Assembly (NCBI RefSeq): GCF_000720255.1
Contig: NZ_JOJE01000064.1
Span: forward strand, 1-32,006
Length of the DNA stretch: 32,006 bases
Direction of reading: 5' to 3'
Origin: Streptomyces griseus subsp. griseus
Lineage (GTDB): Bacteria > Actinomycetota > Actinomycetes > Streptomycetales > Streptomycetaceae
Part shown: positions 25,871 through 32,006 of the stretch, in pieces
Position numbering within the stretch: position 1 is the stretch's first letter
How the letters are laid out: each line of letters opens with the position of its first letter
Translations under genes and position numbers: made by a program
The notes under the pieces: generated by a model
Databases searched by the model: none
The model's input: the letters and a program-made list of their open reading frames with translations, nothing else
What the model was told of the DNA's origin: nothing

Positions 25871-26438
25871 TCAGAGCCTGACTCTGAAGCGGCTGAACAT
25901 GTCTGGGATGAACTGGAGGAGAAGCTTCTTGGCGTCCTCGGGCCGTTTCAGTTCGTCGTGGCCGAAGCGGAAAACCTCGTAGCCCCTGAGCTTGAGGTCC
26001 CGGTCGGCGGCGACCATTCGGCGTATTTGGCGGTGTCGGGAGTACGGCCGTCGTCGCGCGTGTAGTGCTGTACTCCGTCGACCTCCAGAACGACACGCTG
26101 TCCGAAGGGCAGCAGCAGAAGGAAGTCCATCCGGGAACGCAGCAACGCTTCGGGGCCGCGTTCCTTAACGGTCTTGGGATCCCAGTGCAGCCATACCTCG
26201 GGCAGGAGAGCAAGGTCATCCGCGCAGAACGGGCGAGCCGTACGGTAGGCCGTGAAGAGGTTCTTCTGACCAGGTGAGTTGCCGGGCAGGCTCCTGAGGA
26301 GCCGCTGGTAAAGATCCTCACCGGCGTCACTCTCACTGTTGAACCCGTGAGTGTCCTGCCACCAGCTGTGCAGGTCACGCCAGCGCAGACCCCCGGCAGG
26401 TCCTCGAACGGCAGGGTCTCCTGTACCGGGGACCTCAT
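25871..26438 (-). pseudogene. Nuclease-fold (DUF559/PD-(D/E)XK-like) protein, two frameshifts
   Basis: Three frames on the minus strand join into one product: MRSPVQETLPFEDLPG, then LRWRDLHSWWQDTHGFNSES through RSRMDFLLLLPFGQRVVLEV and DGVQHYTRDDGR, then MVAADRDLKLRGYEVFRFGH to a stop at 25871. The frame changes fall at a G-run near 26390 and at a GA/ATGG junction near 26017, each consistent with one lost base. The block RMDF...VVLEVDG.QHY followed by LRGYEVFRFG resembles very-short-patch/DUF559-type endonuclease folds and the C-terminal domains of abortive-infection-like proteins (family resemblance, not proven). ATG 26438 has GGAGG upstream. It may be a recent pseudogene, or intact with assembly errors. 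Confidence 0.6.
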
Positions 26439-26714
26439 GGTGCCTCCATGTCCCCGCGCCCCTGCGGGCCGCTCGCGAAGAGGGTGAGCTCTTCCTCCGG
26501 GTCGGCTGCAGGCCGGTGTGCGGGGATGGCGTGCTGGGCGGCAGGGGGCTTCTCGGCTTTGTCCGTGTCGGTGGTCTCTTCGACGTCCGCCGGGTGAGGG
26601 CAGGGGCAGAGCCACCGGCAGGGCCGCTGGCCCGGTCCGTACCGGATGACGGCGACGACGACCCCTTGCGGGGGCCGTCGGCGCTGACGCACCGGTCGGG
26701 GACGGCCGCTGCGC

Positions 26715-27440
26715 TCATCCGGCCGGTGCGGGAGTGGGGTTGCCGTAGTAGGCGTCGGGGCCGTGTTTGCGGGTGTAGTGGCGGTTGAGGAGGTGCGGGG
26801 GCGGCGGGGCGGTCGGAGACAGGGCCAGGGTGTGGAGGGCGATGTCGGCGACGGCCTCGCAGATGATGGCGTGTTCGAGGGACTTGCGGGCGGTGGCGCC
26901 CCAGGTGAACGGGCCGTGGCCCGCGACCATGGCCGCAGGTACCTCCACGGCCTTCTGGTCGTCCTCCTTAAGCATGTCCACGATCACGCGGCCGGTGTTG
27001 TACTCGTAGTCCTTCGCGCACTGCTCGGCGGTGAGGTCGGGGGTGCAGGGGATGGGGCCGTTGAAGGTGTCGGCGTGGGTGGTCCCCAGCACCGGTATCT
27101 CCAGGCGGGCCTGGGCGAAGGCGACGGCGTGGGTGGAGTGGGTGTGGGTGACGCCGCCGATGGAGGGGAAAGCCAGGTAGAGGCAGCGGTGGGTCTCGGT
27201 GTCGGTGGAGGGGCGCAGGTCTCCGTCGACCACCTCGCCGTCGGAGAGGCGGACGGTCACCAGGTGGTCGAGGGCGAGATCCTCGTAGGGCACGCCGGAG
27301 GGCTTGATGACGAAGACGCCTGCCTCACGGTCGACGCCGCTCACATTGCCCCAGGTCAGCGTCGCCAGGCCGACCTGAGGGATGGCCAGGTTCGCGTTCA
27401 GCACCTCTTGGCGCAGGCCGTCGCGGACTCGTACGGTCAT
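26715..27440 (-). CDS. araD: L-ribulose-5-phosphate 4-epimerase
   Basis: The 241-residue class II aldolase-family protein converts L-ribulose 5-phosphate to D-xylulose 5-phosphate, the last step of L-arabinose catabolism. Zn ligands are visible in VTHTHSTHAVAFAQ (two His) and MVAGHGPFTWG (third His). TWGNVSGVDREAGVFVIKPS and CEAVADIALHT are typical of AraD. The ending HYTRKHGPDAYYGN matches the family C-terminus. ATG at 27440 follows GGAG. It is the last gene of the araBAD operon, 49 nt after araA. I see no clear terminator after it. Confidence 0.95.
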   Translation of the reverse strand: MTVRVRDGLRQEVLNANLAIPQVGLATLTWGNVSGVDREAGVFVIKPSGVPYEDLALDHLVTVRLSDGEVVDGDLRPSTDTETHRCLYLAFPSIGGVTHTHSTHAVAFAQARLEIPVLGTTHADTFNGPIPCTPDLTAEQCAKDYEYNTGRVIVDMLKEDDQKAVEVPAAMVAGHGPFTWGATARKSLEHAIICEAVADIALHTLALSPTAPPPPHLLNRHYTRKHGPDAYYGNPTPAPAG

Positions 27441-27489
27441 CGGTCGTCGTCTCCTTGGATACGGATCCGGTTCTTGGGCTGCACCGCTG

Positions 27490-29007
27490 TCACAGGGCTT
27501 GGGCGAGGCGGTGGTAGGCGGCGTTCCAGCGGACTTCCTTGGCGAACTGCTCGATGCTGGTGGTCTCGTCGATGGTGAGCAGCTCGACGCCGGTCATGGC
27601 GGCGTAGTCGGTGAGTGTCTCGATGTCGACGGCCGAGCTGAGCACGGTGTGGTGCGGGGCGCCGGCGAGAAGCCAGCTCTCGGCGGACTCCGCGAGAGAG
27701 GGGCGGGGCTTCCACACGGCGCGGGCCACCGGCAGGCGGTGCAGCGGCTCGCTGGGGCTGATGACATCCACGGCGTTGGCGGTCAGCCGGAACCGGTCGC
27801 CGAGGTCGGAGAGGCCGACGACGACCGCTTTTCCGGGCGCCGCGTCGAAGACCAGACGGACGGGGTCCTCGCGGCCGCCGATGGAGAGGGGATGGATCTC
27901 GCAGCGGGGGCGGGCGGATGCGATGGAGGGGCAGACCTCCAGCATGTGGGCGCCGAGGACGCGTGGGGTGCCGGGGCCGAGGTGGTAGGTGTAGTCCTCC
28001 ATGAAGGAGGTGCCGCCGGGCAGCCCGGCGCCCATGACCTTCATCGTGCGCAGCAGGGCCGAGGTCTTCCAGTCGCCCTCGCCGCCGAAGCCGTAGCCGT
28101 CGGCCATCAGCCGCTGGACAGCGAGGCCGGGCAGTTGGCGCAGGCCGCCGAGGTCCTCGAAGTTCGTGGTGAAGGCGGTGAAGCCGCCCTCGGAGAGGAA
28201 GGTCCGCAGGCCGACCTCGATACGGGCCGCGTAGAGCAGGGAGTCGTGGCGGATGCCGCCGGGGCGCAGCGCCGCGACCACGTCGTACGACTCGACGTAC
28301 TCCTCTGCGAGTTCGGCCGCCACCTTGTCCTCGACCGCGTCCACGACGGCGACGAGATCATTGACGGCGTAGGTGTTCACGGAGAAGCCGAACCGCAGCT
28401 GGGCCTCCACCTTGTCGCCTTCGGTGACGGCGACATCGCGCATGTTGTCGCCGAAGCGGGCGAGGCGCAGGCTGCGCGAGGTGTGGCGGCCGACGGCGGC
28501 GCGGGCCCAGGCCGAGACGCGTCGGATGACTCGTGGGTCGGTGGCGTGCCCGGCAACGATCTTGCGGTCGATGCCCACACGGGACTCGATGTGGCCGAAC
28601 TCGCGGTCGCCGTGGGCGGCCTGGTTGAGATTCATGAAGTCCATGTCGATGCTCGGCCAGGGCAGCGACAGGTTGTACTGGGTGTGCAGGTGCAGCAGCG
28701 GCCGGTCCAGGACGCTGAGTCCGCCGATCCACATCTTGGCGGGTGAGAAGGTGTGCATCCACGCGATCACGCCCACGCAGGTGTCGGAGGCGCTCGCCTC
28801 CTGGCAGATCCGCCGGATCGACTCGGCGTTGGTGAGGACCGGTTTCCACACGATCCTGACCGGCAGCTTGCCGGGGCGGCCGAGGGTCTCGGAGATGCTC
28901 CGGGACTGGTCGGCCACCTGACGCAGGACGTCGTCGCCGTACAGGCCCTGGCTTCCGGTGAGGAACCAGATCTCGTGCTCGAGGTAGGGGGTGGTGCTGG
29001 TGTTCAT
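27490..29007 (-). CDS. araA: L-arabinose isomerase
   Basis: The 505-residue enzyme interconverts L-arabinose and L-ribulose with a Mn2+ ion. Family hallmarks are [20 protein letters not shown] at the N-terminus, [79 protein letters not shown] (with a catalytic Glu) and [12 protein letters not shown]. Length is normal. ATG at 29007 is preceded by AAAGGAAAA. It lies 64 nt downstream of araB and 49 nt upstream of araD, so the three form one operon. Confidence 0.96.
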   Translation of the reverse strand: MNTSTTPYLEHEIWFLTGSQGLYGDDVLRQVADQSRSISETLGRPGKLPVRIVWKPVLTNAESIRRICQEASASDTCVGVIAWMHTFSPAKMWIGGLSVLDRPLLHLHTQYNLSLPWPSIDMDFMNLNQAAHGDREFGHIESRVGIDRKIVAGHATDPRVIRRVSAWARAAVGRHTSRSLRLARFGDNMRDVAVTEGDKVEAQLRFGFSVNTYAVNDLVAVVDAVEDKVAAELAEEYVESYDVVAALRPGGIRHDSLLYAARIEVGLRTFLSEGGFTAFTTNFEDLGGLRQLPGLAVQRLMADGYGFGGEGDWKTSALLRTMKVMGAGLPGGTSFMEDYTYHLGPGTPRVLGAHMLEVCPSIASARPRCEIHPLSIGGREDPVRLVFDAAPGKAVVVGLSDLGDRFRLTANAVDVISPSEPLHRLPVARAVWKPRPSLAESAESWLLAGAPHHTVLSSAVDIETLTDYAAMTGVELLTIDETTSIEQFAKEVRWNAAYHRLAQAL

Positions 29008-29071
29008 GAGGGTTTTCCTTTCAGGGTGACGACCACCGATGAGGCGAGGGCCGTCGGGTACAGGGAGTCGC

Positions 29072-30754
29072 TCAGGCGGACGCCTCGGCGCGGATCCGGC
29101 GCAGTCGGTGCATGACCTCGTTGGCGCCGCGCCCGAAGTAGTCGTGCAGGAGCTGGTATTCGGCGAACAGCCGGTCGTAGGCCGCGGCCCGCTCCGGGTC
29201 GGGCTGGTAGACGCCCGCACGCGCCTTGCCCATGGCCCGGGCGGCGGCCCGGATGTCCGGGTACGCCCCCGCCGCGACCGCCGCGTGCATCGCCGAGCCG
29301 AGAGCGGGTCCCTGGGCAGAGTCGATCACGCCGAGGGGTCGGCGGGTGACGTCGGCGTAGATCTGCATGAGCAGCGCGTTCTTCGTCAGGCCGCCCGCGA
29401 TGATCAGTTCGTGGACGGGCACGCCCGCGGTCTCGAATGTCTCGATGATGGTTCGGGTGCCGAAGGCGGTGGCTTCCAGCAGCGCCCGGTAGACGTCCTC
29501 CGGGAGGGTGGACAGGGTCAGGCCCACCAGGACTCCGCTGAGGTCGTGGTCGACCAGGACGCTGCGGTTGCCGCTCTGCCAGTCCAGAGCGATCAGTCCG
29601 TGCTGGCCGATCTCCTGTTCGGCCGCGAGTGCCGTCAGGTGTTCGTGTGCGTTCCGTCCGAGCGCGGCGGCCTCCTTGGCGTACGACTCGGGGAAGCCGG
29701 TGCGGATGAACCAGCCGAAGATGTCGCCGACGCCGCTCTGCCCGGCCTCGTAGCCCCACAGGCCGGGCAGGATGCCGCCGTCGACGACGCCGCACATGCC
29801 CGGGACCTCGGCCCACTGGTCGGAGCTCATGACGTGGCAGGTCGAGGTGCCCATGATGGCCACCATCCGGCCCGGTTCGACGGCCGTGGCGGCGGGCGCC
29901 GTCACATGGGCGTCGACGTTGCCGACGCAGACCGCGATGCCTTCGGGAAGACCCGTCCACGCGGCGGCCTCGGCCGTCAACGTGCCTGCCAAATCGCCCA
30001 GTTGACCGATGGGGTGGTCCAGCTTGGTGGTCACGAAGTCGGCGAAGCCGGGATTGAGCGCGGCGAGGTACTCGGGGGAAGGGTAGGTGCCGTCCTGGTA
30101 CTGGCCCTTGTAACCGGCGGTGCAGGCGTTGCGGACGTAGGTGCCAGACAGCCGCCACACGATCCAGTCGGCGGCCTCGATCCAGCGGTCGGTCAGCTCG
30201 TAGAGCTCCCGGTCCTCCTCCAGCAGTTGCAGTGCCTTGGCGAACTCCCACTCCGAGGAGATCTTCCCGCCGTACCGCTTCAGCCACGGCTCCTTGCGCT
30301 CTGCGGCCAGGTCGGTGATCCGGTCGGCCTGGGCCTGCGCCGCATGGTGGCGCCACAGCTTGACGTAGGCGTGCGGGCGGCCGGTGAGGTGCGGCAGTTC
30401 GCACAGCGGGGTGCCGTCGGTGAGCACCGGCAGCATCGTGCAGGCGGTGAAGTCCGTACCGATCCCGATGACCTGTTCCGGCCGCACACCGGCCCGAGCC
30501 AGCGCCTGCGGTACGGCGATACGCAGGACGTCGATGTAGTCCGAGGGCACCTGCAGGGCCCAGTCGGGCGGCAGCGGGGTCCCGTCGGGCAGCTCCCGGT
30601 CGAGGACGGCGTGGGTGTAGGGGTGGTCGGCGGAGGCGAGTTCGGTGCCGTCCGACACGCGAACCACGACGGCCCGTCCGGACAGCGTCCCGTAGTCGAC
30701 TCCGATGACGTAGGTGTCGGACTGCGGCTGTTGCGCGTGTTCGGCGTTCACCAT
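29072..30754 (-). CDS. araB: L-ribulokinase (FGGY family)
   Basis: The 560-residue kinase phosphorylates L-ribulose at C5 with ATP. FGGY-family blocks are [20 protein letters not shown] (phosphate 1 loop), [53 protein letters not shown] and [20 protein letters not shown] (adenosine loop). Length and order match bacterial AraB. ATG at 30754 is the family start; the ribosome site is weak. It is the first gene of araB-araA-araD on the minus strand. A 22-bp operator-like element sits 16 nt upstream, shared with two nearby hydrolase remnants, so control by an arabinose-responsive regulator encoded elsewhere is likely. Confidence 0.96.
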   Translation of the reverse strand: MVNAEHAQQPQSDTYVIGVDYGTLSGRAVVVRVSDGTELASADHPYTHAVLDRELPDGTPLPPDWALQVPSDYIDVLRIAVPQALARAGVRPEQVIGIGTDFTACTMLPVLTDGTPLCELPHLTGRPHAYVKLWRHHAAQAQADRITDLAAERKEPWLKRYGGKISSEWEFAKALQLLEEDRELYELTDRWIEAADWIVWRLSGTYVRNACTAGYKGQYQDGTYPSPEYLAALNPGFADFVTTKLDHPIGQLGDLAGTLTAEAAAWTGLPEGIAVCVGNVDAHVTAPAATAVEPGRMVAIMGTSTCHVMSSDQWAEVPGMCGVVDGGILPGLWGYEAGQSGVGDIFGWFIRTGFPESYAKEAAALGRNAHEHLTALAAEQEIGQHGLIALDWQSGNRSVLVDHDLSGVLVGLTLSTLPEDVYRALLEATAFGTRTIIETFETAGVPVHELIIAGGLTKNALLMQIYADVTRRPLGVIDSAQGPALGSAMHAAVAAGAYPDIRAAARAMGKARAGVYQPDPERAAAYDRLFAEYQLLHDYFGRGANEVMHRLRRIRAEASA

Positions 30755-30769
30755 CTATCGTCTTTCTGT

Positions 30770-30791
30770 TCGGTATTTCGTGCAGTGTTCG
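30770..30791 (-). promoter_or_regulatory. Operator-like element upstream of araB
   Basis: The minus strand begins CGAACACTGCACGAAA and continues TACCGA. By eye it shares about 15 of 22 positions with the element at 23485-23506, including CGAACA, the central CG and the final CGA. It lies between the terminator at 30833-30867 and the araB start, a position expected for repression. No clear -10/-35 pair is recognised around it. Confidence 0.45.
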
Positions 30792-30832
30792 GGCAGTCGG
30801 ACAAGGAGGAAGTGGGATCCGGGAAGGCGGAA

Positions 30833-30867
30833 CGCCGGCCGGGGTCGGGGCTAGGCCCCGGCCGGCG
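30833..30867 (-). terminator. Hairpin terminator between the hydrolase remnant and araB
   Basis: A perfect 12-bp GC-only stem (CGCCGGCCGGGG and its complement) with an 11-nt loop lies 6 nt past the stop codon of the remnant at 30873. It should insulate araB from transcription coming from the remnant's strong promoter. Confidence 0.8.
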
Positions 30868-30872
30868 CTGCA

Positions 30873-31106
30873 TCAGTCGTTGAGCGGCGCGACGGCCACC
30901 TTGTCGATGTCGGGTGCGAAGGCGGAGGGGTCGAAGAAGGTGATGGCATCGTTGCCGGACTTGAGCGCGACCGCGGCCACCAGGCTCCAGAAGTTCGACC
31001 AGTCGCGGGAGTGACGCCGCCGCTCGGGAGAGCGCCACCCGCCCGCCTCCCGCCGGAGGCATCGACAGGGCGTGGCGCTGGTGGGCCAGTGACGGGTGCT
31101 GAACAC
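30873..31106 (-). pseudogene. Internally deleted secreted glycoside hydrolase (start and C-terminus retained)
   Basis: From GTG 31106 (AAGGGGG at 6 nt spacing) a 77-residue frame runs to a stop. The last 45 or so residues (DWSNFWSLVAAVALKSGNDA, ITFFDPSAFAPDIDKVAVAP) match the C-terminal strands of CBM35-type modules at the end of secreted glycosidases. The first 30 or so, VFSTRHWPTSATPCRCLRRE, are Arg-rich leader-like sequence. The whole catalytic region between them is gone. Its promoter (31139-31201) and terminator (30833-30867) are intact, so a short useless peptide may still be made. The original substrate is unknown; the arabinose-linked operator suggests arabinan or arabinoxylan. Confidence 0.65.
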
Positions 31107-31138
31107 GTACTGCCCCCTTCGATAGCTGTCCGATATCC

Positions 31139-31201
31139 CGAACGATGTGCGTAACTTCGAACCGTGAGGGAAAAGATAAGTTTCAGCCACAAGCCCGTCA
31201 A
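31139..31201 (-). promoter_or_regulatory. Carbohydrate-type promoter and operator (copy 2)
   Basis: On the minus strand TTGACG (31201-31196) and TATCTT (31178-31173) are 17 nt apart, the same boxes and spacing as copy 1 at 23485-23539, with a similar spacer (CTTGTGGCTGAAACT). The operator-like element at 31139-31160 (plus strand CGAACGATGTGCG then TAACTTCGA) matches copy 1 at about 16 of 22 positions. It drives the deleted hydrolase gene. Confidence 0.75.
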
Positions 31202-31262
31202 TGGAACTTGCCAGTAAGTTCCGATTAGTTCCTGCCACACCCGTTACCCGGGCAGCACTCAC

Positions 31263-31560
31263 ATCTCATATGGACAGGGCGGATCGGCGCACCGTGACGC
31301 CGCGCTCGTAGCTCGGCGGTCGTACGCTTCTCACCGCACGTCTGACCGACGACGGCATCACCAACGAGACCTGGGACACGACGCGGCAGCGGAGGACGGC
31401 GCTCCTCCCCGGGCCGGCCGGCGATCATCTGGGCCGTCAGCCGAGACGGCGAGCTCCTCGTGACCGACAACCGCGTCGTCCGAGCGGGCGGGTCCCACGC
31501 CCACGACATCTCCGGCCGTGCCGGAGCGCCCCGGAACACAGAGGCGGCCGGGGGTTCCGA
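31263..31560. other. Stretch without a recognised gene
   Basis: About 300 bp between the hydrolase promoter and the TniB-like fragment. A plus-strand stretch (about 31418-31515) reads AIIWAVSRDGELLVTDNRVV, possibly the decayed end of an unknown protein; I cannot support more. Confidence 0.4.
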
Positions 31561-31845
31561 CTGTCTCAGCATCTGCTGTACTTCCGTGATGACGTCGGTG
31601 AAGGGGCGGGTCTGGCCGTGGCGGGCGGGGAGGGGGCCGCAGGTGATGAGGGTGGCGCGTCCGGCGAGTTGGGCGCCGCGCACGCCGCTGAACAGGGGTG
31701 TGGTGGTGACGTCGATGCCGGCGTAGACGAAGGTCGCGTGGATGCGTTCGGTGAGGTCTTTGAGGAGGTCGGCGGCTTGGGCGCCGGTGGTGGTGCGGGG
31801 GTTGAGGCGGTGGATCTCGTCGATGAGGACGTAAGAGACTGCTGC
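31561..31845 (-). pseudogene. TniB/TnsC-like AAA ATPase fragment of a transposon
   Basis: The minus strand reads YVLIDEIHRLNPRTTTGAQA, ADLLKDLTERIHATFVYAGI and PLFSGVRGAQLAGRATLITC, then FTDVITEVQQML. LIDEIH is the Walker B of the AAA ATPases (TniB/TnsC) that choose targets in heteromeric transposons. The Walker A half is cut off at about 31842 by an IS3-family element, and the C-terminus stops making sense at about 31561. Only about 93 residues remain. Confidence 0.75.
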
Positions 31846-32006
31846 ACGGACAGGTGACACCTGACCTGGCTTGCTGAGAGGCGGCCTGGAAGGATGTCGC
31901 AGTGCCAAAGCCGTATCCGAAGGAGTTCCGCGAGGACGTAGTAAGGGTCGCGCGCAACCGCGAGCCCGGCGTCACGCTGGAACAGATCGCCGCCGACTTC
32001 GGCGTC
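31843..32006 (+). mobile_element. IS3-family insertion sequence, left end (continues beyond window)
   Basis: The element begins at roughly 31838-31845, where the TniB-like reading frame is interrupted, and runs past the right edge. The exact terminal inverted repeat cannot be fixed without its other end. It carries the start of a transposase gene. Confidence 0.6.
31902..32006 (+). CDS. IS3-family transposase OrfA (N-terminal part, cut by window edge)
   Basis: From GTG 31902, preceded by GGAAGGA at 7 nt, the frame reads PKPYPKEFREDVVRVARNRE and PGVTLEQIAADFGV up to the edge. This is the helix-turn-helix DNA-binding start of IS3-type OrfA proteins. The catalytic OrfB would lie to the right, outside the window. 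Confidence 0.85.
   Translation, partial: MPKPYPKEFREDVVRVARNREPGVTLEQIAADFGV

Noticed and set aside
29008..29220. Upstream extension of araA into the end of araB
   Set aside because: The isomerase family start matches ATG 29007, which has a good ribosome site; the extra codons are a shadow of araB.
1..32006. CRISPR arrays, rRNA or tRNA genes, riboswitches and prophage structural genes
   Set aside because: I looked for regular short repeats, rRNA-like conserved stretches, cloverleaf-like arms and phage genes on both strands and found none that could be supported.

Overview
The window is about 70% GC, with strong G/C preference at third codon positions, GTG and TTG starts, Tat-type and lipoprotein signals, and gene families typical of Streptomyces or a close relative. 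It has no rRNA, tRNA, CRISPR array or replication origin. Mobile-element remnants and broken genes are dense, especially after position 11.7 kb, which fits an accessory or arm region of a soil actinomycete chromosome. The genus is inferred, not proven.

Region 1 (1-12.05 kb) reads as an L-fucose utilisation locus. On the minus strand lie a secreted GH29 alpha-L-fucosidase (cut by the left edge), a 1004-residue secreted beta-helix protein resembling GH141, a FadR-type GntR regulator, and a sugar ABC transporter (permease, tandem ATPase, binding lipoprotein). Divergently, on the plus strand, are an FAH-family 2,4-diketo-3-deoxy-L-fuconate hydrolase, an L-fuconate dehydratase and the first third of an SDR. 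Together these fit release of fucose outside the cell, uptake, and the non-phosphorylating route to pyruvate and L-lactate. A short motif, ACATC[C/G]G, recurs at the three promoter regions and is a candidate operator for the GntR protein. The locus is damaged: the binding-protein gene has an internal deletion with a frameshift, and the SDR is cut off by a mobile-element remnant.

Region 2 (12.05-13.5 kb) is a Tn554-like remnant: the C-terminal half of a tyrosine recombinase, with about 115 bp of the same gene flipped next to it, followed by a DUF6262 (TnpC-like) gene.

Region 3 (13.5-23.3 kb) holds intact chromosomal-type genes: a GH15 hydrolase; a 14-TM MFS exporter; a small hypothetical protein; a divergent NmrA-like/HxlR pair with a shared operator; a SplB/Rv2578c-like radical SAM protein; and a VOC - metallo-hydrolase - SnoaL-like - PPOX cassette with strong hairpin terminators. 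Between 17.84 and 18.41 kb are fragments of an arsenite efflux (ACR3) gene and an ArsO-like flavoprotein gene.

Region 4 (23.3-32.0 kb) contains an intact L-arabinose operon (araB-araA-araD, minus strand) surrounded by decay: two secreted-hydrolase remnants that keep near-identical promoters and leaders, a TnsA-like endonuclease pseudogene, a frameshifted nuclease-fold gene, a TniB/TnsC-like ATPase fragment, and the start of an IS3-family element at the right edge. An operator-like 22-bp element is shared by both hydrolase remnants and araB, suggesting a local arabinose regulon that has lost its extracellular enzymes here.
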